From assembly GCF_007744675.1 (NCBI RefSeq), contig NZ_CP036269.1, forward strand, positions 1,069,501 through 1,133,500: 64,000 nucleotides of DNA. The letters are read 5' to 3'. Shown here piece after piece: positions 46,521 to 55,943 of this stretch. Each line of letters starts with the position of its first letter. The first letter of the stretch is position 1. The notes under the pieces are model-generated. The model was not told the origin of the DNA and made no database searches. It was given only the letters and a program-made list of their open reading frames with translations. This stretch comes from Gimesia alba (GTDB taxonomy: Bacteria > Planctomycetota > Planctomycetia > Planctomycetales > Planctomycetaceae). A program made the position numbers and the translations under genes.

Positions 46521-48224
46521 CTATGACAACAGCCAGTAACCGATGCCGGCGATCAGGCAGATGCCGATGAGGACTGAGGCGGCGATGACCAGGTTTTTGT
46601 GTTTGCCTTTCGCTGCGTACTGGTTGGGAGAGGCGACGCGGAAATGGTAATTTCCGGCGAGCGTGAGTGTATTACCGGGGAAAATGATCTGTTCCTGAAT
46701 GCGTCTGCCATCGACTTCGGTGCCGTTTTTGCTGTTCAGATCTGAGACGATCCAGCCGGTATTTTCAAAATGGAAGGCACAGTGTTCGCCCGAGATACCA
46801 GGCTGGTTAAATTGAATATCGCAGCCGGCATTGCGGCCCAAGACCACACGTTGTTGGGTAATAGGGAAGCGTTGTTTGTCATCGATTGAAATGATTTCGA
46901 TGGGCTGGATTTCTTCGCTGATCGCGTCGGTTGCCTGTTGAGCCATCAAATCGGTCGATTCTGCGGGCACGCTATGACGCAGGATACCGCTTTTGGATAT
47001 ATCCGATTCGCCACGCGTCAAGCGTTCGATGCCTTCTGTTTTTTGCTGCGCCATTTCAGCAACATGACTGGCGGTGGCAATCCGGGATGAGAGTTGTGGC
47101 TTAACGATGCTCGACTGGGCGATGGCACTGCGGGCTTTGGCTTCACGTACCCGCTGTGACACAATTTTATTGAAACGGAACTCGACTGGCGTTCGTTTCG
47201 CGAAGGGTTTTAAAGCCGCGGCGACGTCTTGCATGGACTGAAATCGGTCTGCGGGTTGTTTGGCCATCATTTTTTCTACAATCGCGACCACTTCCATAGG
47301 AACTTTGGGGGCGATTTCGCTGACTGGTCGGGGCGTCTGTTCGCGATGGGCCTGGATCTTCTGAGCCGCGGTCCCTTTGGGGAAAGGAAGTTTGCCCGTC
47401 AGCAGAAAATACATTGTGCAGCCGAGGGAGTACACATCGGTTCGCGCATCCACGGACTGCCCATCCCTGGATTGTTCGGGGGCGATATATTCGGGTGTGC
47501 CAACACAGCCGTGGCCAAAGATCATGGCCAGCGAAAATTCGGCCTCAGGATTATCTTTGAGTAATGCGAGGCCGAAGTCGAGAACTTTGACCAGTCCTTG
47601 AGAATCGATGATTAAGTTTTCCGGTTTCAGATCGCGGTGCACGATCTCGGCTTCGTGTGCCTTGTGCAGACCAAGGGCTGCCTGCAAGATGACATCGCAG
47701 ACCTGGGGGGTAGGCAGTGACTTCTGCTTAAGCAGCACCAGCTCCAGCAGGCTGATGCCTTTGACAAATTCCATCGCGATATAACAGATGGCGCCTGTGT
47801 CATCATAGTTGATGGTGTGTACGACGTGGGGATGCTGCAAGCGGGCGCCGGCGGTGGCTTCGAGTTTGAGCCGCGTCAACATGCCTGCATCGTTGCGGCA
47901 TTTATCATTCAAAACTTTCAAGGCCACCGGGACAGTGGTGTCCACGTCCTCTGCCAGATACAGGCTGCCCATGCCGCCGAAACCGAGAACTTCCAGAACT
48001 TTATAGCGATCAATAAAGAAGCCCCGGGTACGGCCCGAGAGCAGACGTTCGCCCTGGTAGCGAGTGAGGACTTTTTCTGTGACCAGTTTTTGGGCTACCT
48101 GCTTGGGAGACTCCGCTTCTTCCAGCTTAAACTTGTCTACAAGTGCGCGGACCTCTTCCCCGGAGAGTAATTTACTCTCCTGTAGCAAATCAAGAAACGC
48201 TTCAACATCACGTGGTTTAGACAT
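46521..48224 (-). CDS. Ser/Thr protein kinase with FHA domain and C-terminal membrane anchor
   Basis: 567 residues. The N-terminal 75 residues form the planctomycete-type helical segment (LVTEKVLTRYQGERLLSGRT, then RGFFIDRYKVL). A Hanks-type kinase domain follows (about 73-340): GFGGMGSLYLAE P-loop, VALKVLN, IVHRDLKPENL, VLDFGLA and GTPEYIAPEQSRDG. After a linker (about 340-450) a FHA domain recognises phosphothreonine (VVLGRNAGCDIQFNQ, ISGEHCAF, LNSKNGTEVDG). A single membrane helix (NLVIAASVLIGICLIAGIGY) ends the chain, so the kinase faces the cytoplasm from a tail anchor. All catalytic residues are present. Confidence 0.93.
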   Translation of the reverse strand: MSKPRDVEAFLDLLQESKLLSGEEVRALVDKFKLEEAESPKQVAQKLVTEKVLTRYQGERLLSGRTRGFFIDRYKVLEVLGFGGMGSLYLAEDVDTTVPVALKVLNDKCRNDAGMLTRLKLEATAGARLQHPHVVHTINYDDTGAICYIAMEFVKGISLLELVLLKQKSLPTPQVCDVILQAALGLHKAHEAEIVHRDLKPENLIIDSQGLVKVLDFGLALLKDNPEAEFSLAMIFGHGCVGTPEYIAPEQSRDGQSVDARTDVYSLGCTMYFLLTGKLPFPKGTAAQKIQAHREQTPRPVSEIAPKVPMEVVAIVEKMMAKQPADRFQSMQDVAAALKPFAKRTPVEFRFNKIVSQRVREAKARSAIAQSSIVKPQLSSRIATASHVAEMAQQKTEGIERLTRGESDISKSGILRHSVPAESTDLMAQQATDAISEEIQPIEIISIDDKQRFPITQQRVVLGRNAGCDIQFNQPGISGEHCAFHFENTGWIVSDLNSKNGTEVDGRRIQEQIIFPGNTLTLAGNYHFRVASPNQYAAKGKHKNLVIAASVLIGICLIAGIGYWLLS

Positions 48225-48446
48225 AACACACTGTTGTGAGAAATGATTTTAAGAACATGCTGCATTATATCCATGTGCAGTTCATTTTGGTAGCGGCTGT
48301 GAGAACAGACAAAAAGTGGTGCACTGAATCTGTGATCAAACAGGGATTGGTTTCAGGGTTCTTTTTCTTGACAGAAGTGTCTGAAGGTCTCTATATTGGA
48401 TAAGTATGTCCGGAAATATTCAAGGTACGCAGGAGAGTTGGCAACC

Positions 48447-49016
48447 ATGTTTTTGAATTTGCGTTTACCCCGTTTGTTGATCTTGTCCGTCTGTGTCGCT
48501 GGAGTACTTACGGCGGTCGGGTTTGCCGCGGAGGGGGTGAAAGAGGAAAAAACACGTACCGAGAAAGAGGAGGGGCCGAAAGAGGCTCCCAAAACCATAT
48601 CCGTTGATGCAGCGCGCGAACAGGCACGATTGCTACATGACGCTCTGCATTCGACGTTGCTGATTGTGCATCGGAAGTATTATCGTGAGGATGAAAAGTT
48701 GCCGATTCCGTCCAGTGTGCTGGATGATGTGTTTGAGGAAATGCAGCGGACGCGGAACATCAAATTCCGCTGGATTTCGGTGAATGCGGAAGCGATGAAT
48801 ATTGATCATGAACCGAAAACCGAATTTGAGAAACAGGCGGCCGAAGCGCTTTCTTCGGGTAAGAAAGAGTTTGAGCAGGTCGAAAAAGGGATCTACCGGC
48901 ATGTGGGAACAATCAAGCTGCCTTCTCAATGTCTCAAATGTCATATGCCAAACCGCCGCAGCACCGCGACGCGTTTTGCCGGCCTGATTATCTCGCTGCC
49001 GGTGAGCGAGAAATAA
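48447..49016 (+). CDS. DUF3365-like c-type haem protein
   Basis: 189 residues from ATG 48447, with AGGAGAG nine bases upstream. A signal peptide (LLILSVCVAGVLTAVGFAA) leads to a charged linker and a sensor-like domain of the DUF3365/Tll0287 type: LHDALHSTLLIVHRKYY, IKFRWISVNAEAMNIDHEP, FEKQAAEAL and then LPSQCLKCHMPN with one CxxCH haem site near residue 165. In family members the haem sits in a PAS-like fold and may sense redox state or ligands. It is periplasmic, anchored or soluble. It is not in an obvious cytochrome operon. Confidence 0.75.
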   Translation: MFLNLRLPRLLILSVCVAGVLTAVGFAAEGVKEEKTRTEKEEGPKEAPKTISVDAAREQARLLHDALHSTLLIVHRKYYREDEKLPIPSSVLDDVFEEMQRTRNIKFRWISVNAEAMNIDHEPKTEFEKQAAEALSSGKKEFEQVEKGIYRHVGTIKLPSQCLKCHMPNRRSTATRFAGLIISLPVSEK

Positions 49017-49153
49017 GACGCGCTGCCCGAACAGAACCTGCTCTCAGTATTATTGCACAGGAATGTTTTCGGATGTGAGTCGAGGGTGCAGAACATGTGC
49101 GTTTTCTGGTATGATTGAGGGCTGATTCGTTTCTTTCTAGTTCGGGGAATGTA

Positions 49154-50212
49154 ATGAGTGGAATCATCGGTCATACGATGTATGCAATACTGGCGGGCAA
49201 GGCGGCTGTGCAGAAGAAGCTGCCGATTGTCTCTGTGATCAATCAGCACTATGCCAGTTATCTGGCGGGCGCGTATATGGGTTGTGATATTCAGATCATG
49301 CCGGAAGCGGTTTGCGTCGACACCGGTCAGGAAGTCGGCTTTGGGACCGCGCCACTGGAACGCAGTCCGTTGACGGGCGGCGAAGTGAAGCCGTGGTCTT
49401 TGCAATTTGGAGACCGGGCGTATCGCCCTCGGGAAATCCACCACCTGTTTTATGGGCGGGCGCATGTGGTGTTTGGATGGCAGCCGGCAGAGCGAAAATA
49501 CATGGTGCCCTGGGACCACCTGCCGGACTATGCGGCGATGGTGTTTCAAGATGCGAAAGATATGTATGGCCCCGGCGAACGCAAGCTGGCGTATCTGTTT
49601 GGCTGGTTGGCGCATATTGTGGGTGACAGCCTGATTAAATCAGTCCAGCCGGGGATTTCACTGGATCTGTTAGGGGGGAAATACACGCCGAAGAATCGAC
49701 CGATTCAGGATCTGGTGACTTTTCACGAAGTCGGGCGGAAGGAATTGCGTCTGGACTGGGCCAGTCTGTTGAGTGATCTGGCAGAGACGCCGGTCGAACC
49801 GGTGCAGTTGCATTACATGCGTGTGGGACAGCCGCGCGGCATGTTAGCCGCTGATTTTCCCGATGCGTGGGCGCCACAGCATGAGCCGCTTTTGTTGCGC
49901 GTGCTGGCCGAGAACCGCCGCTATCAGAAAATACGCAATCCGCGGCTGATAAAAAAATATGCGCTGAAGCAAAAAGGGACGAGTTGGATTTGTGACGAAG
50001 AACTGAGCCGCACGACGGGGGGGCTCTCGTACGCGGAAATGGTGGAAGTTGCGGACAAAGCAAATCTGCGACACGCACTCTGGGATATGGGCGAAGCGAT
50101 TGCCGGATTATTCGAACAGGTCGTTGAGCGCGTCCCTTATCTGCAAAGCTTGCCGGATACAACGGTTCCTGGCTGGGATGAGATTACGGTTCGCTGGAAA
50201 ACGAAATCGTAG
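49154..50212 (+). CDS. Zinc-dependent phospholipase C-like protein
   Basis: 352 residues from ATG 49154. A largely helical protein with the His/Asp pattern seen in zinc-dependent phospholipase C-like folds: IGHTMYAILAGKAAVQ at the start, NQHYASYLAGAYMGCDIQI near residue 33 and AYLFGWLAHIVGDSLIKS near residue 148, where Trp-x2-His-x3-Asp marks the zinc site. HHLFYGRAHVVFG near residue 96 adds further His. No signal peptide is seen, so it may act in the cytoplasm. The family call is moderate; substrate unknown. It follows the haem protein by 137 bases and converges with a lipoprotein gene. Confidence 0.6.
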   Translation: MSGIIGHTMYAILAGKAAVQKKLPIVSVINQHYASYLAGAYMGCDIQIMPEAVCVDTGQEVGFGTAPLERSPLTGGEVKPWSLQFGDRAYRPREIHHLFYGRAHVVFGWQPAERKYMVPWDHLPDYAAMVFQDAKDMYGPGERKLAYLFGWLAHIVGDSLIKSVQPGISLDLLGGKYTPKNRPIQDLVTFHEVGRKELRLDWASLLSDLAETPVEPVQLHYMRVGQPRGMLAADFPDAWAPQHEPLLLRVLAENRRYQKIRNPRLIKKYALKQKGTSWICDEELSRTTGGLSYAEMVEVADKANLRHALWDMGEAIAGLFEQVVERVPYLQSLPDTTVPGWDEITVRWKTKS

Positions 50213-50239
50213 CTGTTGTTTGCAGGCCAGTGACCTGGC

Positions 50240-51223
50240 TTATTGATTTGCGGTCTTCTTTTTGTTGGCTTCGTATTTGGCGATCCATTTTTCCGGATTG
50301 GCATCAAAGGCTTTGCGACAGCCGCTGCAACAGACCCAATACGATTTTCCCTGATAGGTGACTTGTGAAGTTCCCAGCCCTCCAGAGATCACGCAGGTCT
50401 TTTCGCCGTAATCGGAATCACTTTTGGCAAAGGAGGTTCCTTTGCGGCGCGTGTTGATAGTGTCGATGCGGGCATAACTGTCGCCGCGCAGATCGTAAAT
50501 TTCAAACATGTAGCGATCATTGTTCTGTTGGTTGAGAATAATCTGTGCATGTTTATTTTCGTCCGCCGGTTGGACCATCGACAGACTCAACTTGTAGGTG
50601 GAGTGCATGATGTTGGGATCATCATCGCCGGGTACTTTTTTAAGGGGGACGGAAAAATTACCTTCGTAGATTCGTTTCTTCCCCGCTTTGTCAGTGAGCG
50701 TTAACTGATACTTCTGTTTGTCTGTGAGGTAGGTCAAGCGTGCGTTTTCATAATAGCGGCTTTTGTCGGCGTTCATCACGAGCGCGGGTTGAGCCGGATC
50801 GGTTTGCAGATCCCAGACCCAGCCGAGTGTTTCCACGGAACTGAAGCCGCCAATTTTCTTGAATGTGGTGCCCCCCCATTCGCCGAGCATAATCTGTAGC
50901 GGTTTGAGTGCCTCAAGCACGTTGTCGAATTTTTGTTCGTCGGGTACGTTGGATCCTGTTGTCGTACTGGTGGTTGAATTGCCGCCAAGTGTGATGGGTT
51001 GGAAGCGACGGGCTGGCTTGGCTTTCTTTGTATTCGAGTCACTGGCCAGATCGCCTTCCATTTCGAGTGCATCGGCTGAGCCCAGATCGACGCCGCCTCC
51101 CCCGAGATCAACGGTGACTTCTTCGGGCGCATTTTGTGCGTCCGAAGAGTCGGAACTGCAGCCGGCGCAGAACATCAGGGACAAAGTTGAAACGATGACA
51201 GAAAAAGTGTGCCTGAAATACAT
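50240..51223 (-). CDS. Lipoprotein with C-terminal YHS-like metal-binding domain
   Basis: 327 residues. The signal ends in LMFCAGC, a lipoprotein attachment site. A low-complexity region rich in Asp, Ser, Thr and Gly follows (about 25-95). The middle domain (about 100-265) is beta-rich and unassigned. It shows LGEWGGTTFKKIG and a run of strands (YQLTLTDKAGKKRIYEG). The C-terminal 50 residues carry a YHS/TRASH-type pattern (KTCVISGG, YQGKSYWVCCSGCRKAF, NPEKWIAKY) with four Cys, likely to bind metal such as copper or zinc. Possibly a periplasmic metal-responsive or metal-holding lipoprotein. Confidence 0.75.
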   Translation of the reverse strand: MYFRHTFSVIVSTLSLMFCAGCSSDSSDAQNAPEEVTVDLGGGGVDLGSADALEMEGDLASDSNTKKAKPARRFQPITLGGNSTTSTTTGSNVPDEQKFDNVLEALKPLQIMLGEWGGTTFKKIGGFSSVETLGWVWDLQTDPAQPALVMNADKSRYYENARLTYLTDKQKYQLTLTDKAGKKRIYEGNFSVPLKKVPGDDDPNIMHSTYKLSLSMVQPADENKHAQIILNQQNNDRYMFEIYDLRGDSYARIDTINTRRKGTSFAKSDSDYGEKTCVISGGLGTSQVTYQGKSYWVCCSGCRKAFDANPEKWIAKYEANKKKTANQ

Positions 51224-51472
51224 AGAAGATCGCTCCCAAACATGGAACAGGTTTGCGCATTAAAATCGCGTCTGGTTTTACTGGTGAAACTCAAACGTTT
51301 TATTTGTAAAACAGTATAACAGTCTGTTCACGTTTCTGTCACGGTGAATTCAGATATGAAAAAATGTCTGCATTCCAGCGGAGGTCCTTTGTGTCTCGTC
51401 AGGATCAAGAGTACAATCGTTCGCTCAACGTTTTATAAAGCGCGTAATTCGATTAGAAGTGAGGGCCGTGCC

Positions 51473-51850
51473 ATGAGCACCACACCGTCGAACGACACAG
51501 AGTCAATGGAAGTTGACCCTGTCTTTTTACACTCGAAACGCGAGGCCTGGATTATTCTGGGCTTATGGGTAGTCGCGTTATTGTGGGCAGTCCCCTATTG
51601 TTACATGAATGGTTATCAGACAGGCCTGGATCCTGAAACTGTTGAAACCACCATGGGGATTCCCAGCTGGGTCTTCTGGGGAATCGCCTTTCCCTGGCTG
51701 GTGGCTGATGTCTTCACAATCTGGTTCTGCCTGTTCTATATGAAAGAGGACGACCTCGGAGTAGCTCACGAAGGTGAAGATCTCGCAGAAGAGATTGCAG
51801 AGATGCACGCAAAACAAGATGAAGCAGCTGCCGGGGGGGATGAGTCTTGA
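51473..51850 (+). CDS. YhdT-like small membrane protein, transporter partner
   Basis: 125 residues from ATG 51473; frames reaching up to 51344 lack a signal or ribosome site. Two membrane helices are visible (AWIILGLWVVALLWAVPYCY and VFWGIAFPWLVADVFTIWFC), separated by a short loop. The C-terminus is acidic. It resembles the DUF997/YhdT family, small proteins often encoded next to sodium/solute symporters such as panF. Its stop codon overlaps the start codon of the symporter gene (TTGA at 51847-51850), so the two are translationally coupled. Confidence 0.75.
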   Translation: MSTTPSNDTESMEVDPVFLHSKREAWIILGLWVVALLWAVPYCYMNGYQTGLDPETVETTMGIPSWVFWGIAFPWLVADVFTIWFCLFYMKEDDLGVAHEGEDLAEEIAEMHAKQDEAAAGGDES

Positions 51851-53838
51851 ATTTTCTATCTGATACCACGAACAGTCTACCGCTTGTGCTGGGAGCAGAA
51901 GGTTCCAATGCGGCACTGGTCTCATTCCTGATTTATACGGCGGCTGTCTTTGTGCTGGCCGCTTTATCGAATCGCCTGCTGAAAAGTAAAAGCTTCCTGA
52001 GCGAATACTTTCTGGGAAGCCGTGGATTGGGCGTATGGGCATTTGCGTTGACGTTTGCCGCGACCAGCAGTTCCGGCGGGAGCTTTACCGGATTTCCCTC
52101 TAAGATTTATACCCATGGTTGGATTCTGGCGCTGTGGATTGGCAGTTATATGGTCGTGCCTATCTGTACGATGGGCCTGATCGGTAAACGGCTGAACCAA
52201 GTGGCACGGCGTTCGGGGTCGATCACGGTGCCGGATGTGATTCGCGATCGATTTCATAGTCAAATGCTCGGATTGATGGCCGTTTCTCTGATCGTGTTTT
52301 TTATGTCGATCAATCTGGTCGCACAATTCAAAGCGGGCAGTCTTATCTTGCAGACGCTGCTGGATGGAGTGACTGTATTTGAAAGCACTGCAGGCAGCCT
52401 GGCGAATGCCGTCTCGGGGATTCCTTATTTAAACAGTGCGGAGAGTCCAGAATATCTGCTGTGCCTGTTAGTCTTCGGTATCGCAGTGATTCTCTATACA
52501 ACGTATGGCGGTTTTCATGCCGTGGTCTGGACCGATGTGATGCAGGGGATTGTGATGGTGATTGGTGTGATCATCATGCTGCCTCTGGCGATTTCTCAGT
52601 CAGGAGGTCTGGAAAACACGACCAGGTTAATGGCGAAGATGACGCCGCCACGAATCTCCGATTCGGAAAAGGGGGGGGTCACGCTGACCTTGGACAAACC
52701 CCGCGAGGAGTTACTGCGCATTGATTCGGGCACCTGGATCACCGACAAACCGATTCCGGACTCGAAAGTGCCCCTGTTATTTCGCGTGACGCGTGCTACT
52801 CAGATTCCTGCAGGTGAGACGACAGTGAATGAGGTCAAGGTTCTGCAATTGACAACACTGGATGATATCGAGCGCATTCTAGCACGCAGGGAGAGTGAAG
52901 AATTCCTGGAGGGAGTCCGTGTTTCGAACATTGATTTAAAAGCATATGCCTACGGAGAAGAGGGGAGCCAGCAGGGGACCTATGTTGTAGGTCCGGGACC
53001 CAGTCCGAGCAGTTCCAGCGGTTTTTTGCCTTTGAGCCTGGCGATTTCCTTCTTCTTTATGTGGGCGATTTCGGGAACCGGTCAGCCGGCCAACATGGTG
53101 CGGTTGATGGCATTTCGCGATACCAAAACGCTGCAGCGTTCGATTTGTACGGTCGCCATTTATTATACGTTGATCTATTTTCCGCTCGTTTTGATCTTCT
53201 GTTGTGCCCGGGTCCTATTGCCGGGGATGGAAGGCGATCCGGACAGTATCATGCCGAAAATGGCGGTCTTGCTGACCGATAATATCCAGATGGGCTGGCT
53301 GGCAGGTCTGTTAGTGGCCGCACCGTTTGCTGCGGTGATGTCGACCGTGGACAGTTTCCTGTTACTGATCTCTTCCGCCTGGGTTCGCGATGTCTATCAG
53401 CGGAATTTGAATCCGGAAGCAAGTGAACGATCGATTAAACTGTTAAGCTATCTGGTCACGTTTGTTGTGGGAACCGCGGCGATGATCGTGGCGATTAACC
53501 CGCCGAAGTTTTTGCAGGATATTATTGTCTATGTGGGCAGTGGTCTGGCCGCGAGCTTCCTGGCACCAATTGTTTACGGTCTGTATTGGAGACGCGTGAA
53601 TGCCGCCGGTGCGATGGGGGCGATGCTGGGCGGGTTCTCTGTGCATCTGGCAATGTATGTCACCGGCTTTTTTGTGAATGGCAGCTTCTTCAAGCCGTAT
53701 CAGTTATTTAACTTTGATCCGATCATCATCGGACTGTCTGTTTCGTTCATCTCCGGTTTTGTGGTCACCAAGCTGACTGCCCCACCTTCCGATGAACTGG
53801 TACAAAAATATTTTTACACGACCAAAGCCAAATCCTGA
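51847..53838 (+). CDS. Sodium/solute symporter (SSS family)
   Basis: 663 residues from TTG 51847, overlapping the preceding gene by four bases. About thirteen hydrophobic segments are visible. The SSS core shows SEYFLGSRGLGVWAFALTFA near residue 50, TSSSGGSFTGFPSKIYTHG near residue 72 and SGTGQPANMVRLMAF near residue 411. PanF-like proteins usually have about 480-500 residues. Here an extra soluble segment at about residues 256-394, with Ser/Pro-rich end, lies between two membrane helices. The substrate is not known; the genes behind it (amidohydrolase, D-threonine-aldolase-like) suggest an amino acid or carboxylic acid. Confidence 0.9.
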   Translation: MNFLSDTTNSLPLVLGAEGSNAALVSFLIYTAAVFVLAALSNRLLKSKSFLSEYFLGSRGLGVWAFALTFAATSSSGGSFTGFPSKIYTHGWILALWIGSYMVVPICTMGLIGKRLNQVARRSGSITVPDVIRDRFHSQMLGLMAVSLIVFFMSINLVAQFKAGSLILQTLLDGVTVFESTAGSLANAVSGIPYLNSAESPEYLLCLLVFGIAVILYTTYGGFHAVVWTDVMQGIVMVIGVIIMLPLAISQSGGLENTTRLMAKMTPPRISDSEKGGVTLTLDKPREELLRIDSGTWITDKPIPDSKVPLLFRVTRATQIPAGETTVNEVKVLQLTTLDDIERILARRESEEFLEGVRVSNIDLKAYAYGEEGSQQGTYVVGPGPSPSSSSGFLPLSLAISFFFMWAISGTGQPANMVRLMAFRDTKTLQRSICTVAIYYTLIYFPLVLIFCCARVLLPGMEGDPDSIMPKMAVLLTDNIQMGWLAGLLVAAPFAAVMSTVDSFLLLISSAWVRDVYQRNLNPEASERSIKLLSYLVTFVVGTAAMIVAINPPKFLQDIIVYVGSGLAASFLAPIVYGLYWRRVNAAGAMGAMLGGFSVHLAMYVTGFFVNGSFFKPYQLFNFDPIIIGLSVSFISGFVVTKLTAPPSDELVQKYFYTTKAKS

Positions 53839-53883
53839 TTTCGGCTTTGTCATTGAAACACACTTTCATCAGAGGATCATGCT

Positions 53884-54723
53884 ATGGAATATATCGATGC
53901 ACATTCGCATGTCTGGACTCCTGATATTAAAAAATATCCATTGGCGCCAGGGTACAAGGTCTCTGATATGCAGCCCCCCAGTTTTACTGCGGAAGAGCTG
54001 CAGGCACAGATGATGACCGTTGGCGTGAACCGGGTGGTGTTGATCCAGATGTCCTTCTACGGATTTGATAACAGCTACATGCTGGATTGCATGGCCAAGT
54101 ATCCGGGTATGTTTTCGGGCGTGGCAGTCATCAATCAGAATGGAGATAATCCGACACCGGAGATGCTCGCGCTGAAAAAGAAAGGCGTGCGTGGCTTCCG
54201 AATCGCTCCCAAAACCAAAAAAGTGGATGAGTGGCTGGACGGTGACTGCATGGAACAGATGTGGAAAACCGGAGCCAAAGAAGGCATGGCGATGTGCTGT
54301 CTGATGAATCCTGACGGCCTGCCCGCACTGGATAAGATGTGCCAGAAGCATCGGGATACGACCGTAGTGATTGACCATCTCGCCAGAATCGGCGTCACAG
54401 GTGAGATCGATCCGAAAGAAGTCGATCTGTTGTGCAAGATGTCTAAACATCCGAATGTGTATGTGAAAGTGTCCGCCTTTTATGCGTTGGGTAAGAAGAA
54501 GATGCCGTATCATGATCTGTTGCCGCTGATCAAAAAAGTGTATCAGGCGTTTGGCGCCAATCGCCTGATGTGGGCTACCGATTGTCCCTATCAGGTCCAA
54601 GGCGATCATTCCTATCAGGCATCAATCGGATTGATCCAGAACGGCTTGCCGTTTCTGTCCGCGAATGACAAAGAGTGGATTCTGGAAAAGACGGCGGAAA
54701 ACGTATTCTTCCAGGGTATTTAA
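53884..54723 (+). CDS. Amidohydrolase-2 family protein
   Basis: 279 residues. TIM-barrel metal-dependent hydrolase of the amidohydrolase-2 (decarboxylase/lactonase-like) type. The N-terminal metal site is YIDAHSHVWTPD. Strand ends include RVVLIQMSFYGFDN near residue 50, FRIAPKTKKVDEWL near residue 109, TVVIDHLARIG (metal His) near residue 160 and LMWATDCPYQVQGDH (Asp) near residue 228. Members act on lactones or aromatic acids; the reaction here is unknown. A ribosome site (AGAGGATC) precedes the ATG. It is in one operon with the symporter and the PLP enzyme. Confidence 0.88.
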   Translation: MEYIDAHSHVWTPDIKKYPLAPGYKVSDMQPPSFTAEELQAQMMTVGVNRVVLIQMSFYGFDNSYMLDCMAKYPGMFSGVAVINQNGDNPTPEMLALKKKGVRGFRIAPKTKKVDEWLDGDCMEQMWKTGAKEGMAMCCLMNPDGLPALDKMCQKHRDTTVVIDHLARIGVTGEIDPKEVDLLCKMSKHPNVYVKVSAFYALGKKKMPYHDLLPLIKKVYQAFGANRLMWATDCPYQVQGDHSYQASIGLIQNGLPFLSANDKEWILEKTAENVFFQGI

Positions 54724-54751
54724 TTTTTAAACGAGTAATTCAGGTCCTCTC

Positions 54752-55867
54752 ATGGATGCATGTTATCAGATAGACGATACGAGTCAGATTATTTCGCCGG
54801 GAATGATTATTTTTAAGGATCTGCTCGAAGACAATTTGCGGAAGATGATCGAGTTGGTCGGCGATCCCGCTCGCTTACGCCCGCATTGCAAAACGCATAA
54901 AATGCGTGAAATCATTCAGCTGGAACTTTCGCTGGGAATCGTCAAGCACAAGGCGGCTACATTTGCAGAAGCAGAAATGCTGGCGGAGGCAGGCGTCAAA
55001 GATATCTGTCTGGCTTATAACCTGGTGGGGCCGAACATTGCACGGGCCGTTGAGTTCCGCAAACGCTGGCCCGATGTGTCGCTACAGGTCACGGCCGATC
55101 ATCCAACGCCAATCGAACAGTTGGGCGAAGCGATGACGGCGGCTGGAGTCGAGATCGAAGTTCTGCTCGATTTGAATACCGGGCAGAATCGAACCGGACT
55201 GGAACCGGGGCCAGCTGCGGTCGAATTATATCAGATGATTGCGAATACGCCGGGTCTGATTGCCGCGGGACTGCACGTGTATGACGGCCAGAATCATCAG
55301 GTTGATTTTCAGGAACGTGAAACCGCGGTGCTGGCTGTGTGGAACGATGTGAGTCAGCTTCGCGATCAGTTGATTACCGAAGGCCTGAAGGTGCCCCGGA
55401 TTGTGGCAGGCGCGACTGGTTCATTCCCGATTTTCGCCAAAATTGATGATCCAGACATCGAAGTCTGCCCGGGAACCTGCGTGCTGCATGACGTGGGTTA
55501 CGGTGAATTGTTTCCCGATCTGAAGTTCACCCCCGCCGCATTGATTTTAACACGCGTGATCAGTCGACCCGGGCCGGATCGCATTACCTTTGATTTAGGC
55601 TACAAGGCGATTGCCTCTGACCCGGCGATGGAAAATCGCTGCCGGTTTCCCGATCTGCCGGATGCGAAAGCCGTATTACAGAATGAAGAACATCTGGTTG
55701 TGATGAGCCAGCGGGCGAACGAATTTCAACCAGGCGATGAACTACTGGCGATCCCCCGCCACGTCTGCCCCACTTCCGCCTTGCATAAATCGGTTACGGT
55801 GGTCAGTGGCGGGAAGGTCGTCGACCATTGGAACGTGGCTGCCCGCGATCGGTTCATCTCCGTCTAA
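54752..55867 (+). CDS. D-threonine aldolase-like PLP enzyme (alanine racemase fold)
   Basis: 371 residues. Fold-III PLP enzyme: the cofactor lysine lies in RLRPHCKTHKM near residue 48. VLLDLNTGQNRTGLEPG near residue 136 and GATGSFPIF near residue 222 bind substrate and phosphate. PGTCVLHDVG and the C-terminal RHVCPTSALHKSVTVVSGG near residue 331 carry the metal-binding His/Cys/Asp pattern of D-threonine aldolases and D-serine dehydratase-like proteins. It would cleave D-beta-hydroxy amino acids to glycine and an aldehyde. Exact substrate unknown. Last gene of the symporter operon. Confidence 0.88.
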   Translation: MDACYQIDDTSQIISPGMIIFKDLLEDNLRKMIELVGDPARLRPHCKTHKMREIIQLELSLGIVKHKAATFAEAEMLAEAGVKDICLAYNLVGPNIARAVEFRKRWPDVSLQVTADHPTPIEQLGEAMTAAGVEIEVLLDLNTGQNRTGLEPGPAAVELYQMIANTPGLIAAGLHVYDGQNHQVDFQERETAVLAVWNDVSQLRDQLITEGLKVPRIVAGATGSFPIFAKIDDPDIEVCPGTCVLHDVGYGELFPDLKFTPAALILTRVISRPGPDRITFDLGYKAIASDPAMENRCRFPDLPDAKAVLQNEEHLVVMSQRANEFQPGDELLAIPRHVCPTSALHKSVTVVSGGKVVDHWNVAARDRFISV

Positions 55868-55943
55868 TCTTCGGCTTCCAAGTATTTCATCACTTAAATC
55901 ACAGTAAGGCGCGGACGGTCTTTCCGCGAAGAAAATTTCGAAC

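Noticed and set aside
48941-49615. Minus-strand open frame (224 codons) across the haem protein end and the Zn-PLC-like gene
   Set aside because: It overlaps two supported genes and shows no recognisable domain or ribosome site.
53869-54609. Minus-strand open frame (246 codons) opposite the amidohydrolase gene
   Set aside because: The plus strand holds a complete amidohydrolase with metal motifs; the antisense product is His/Phe-rich and unlike a real protein.
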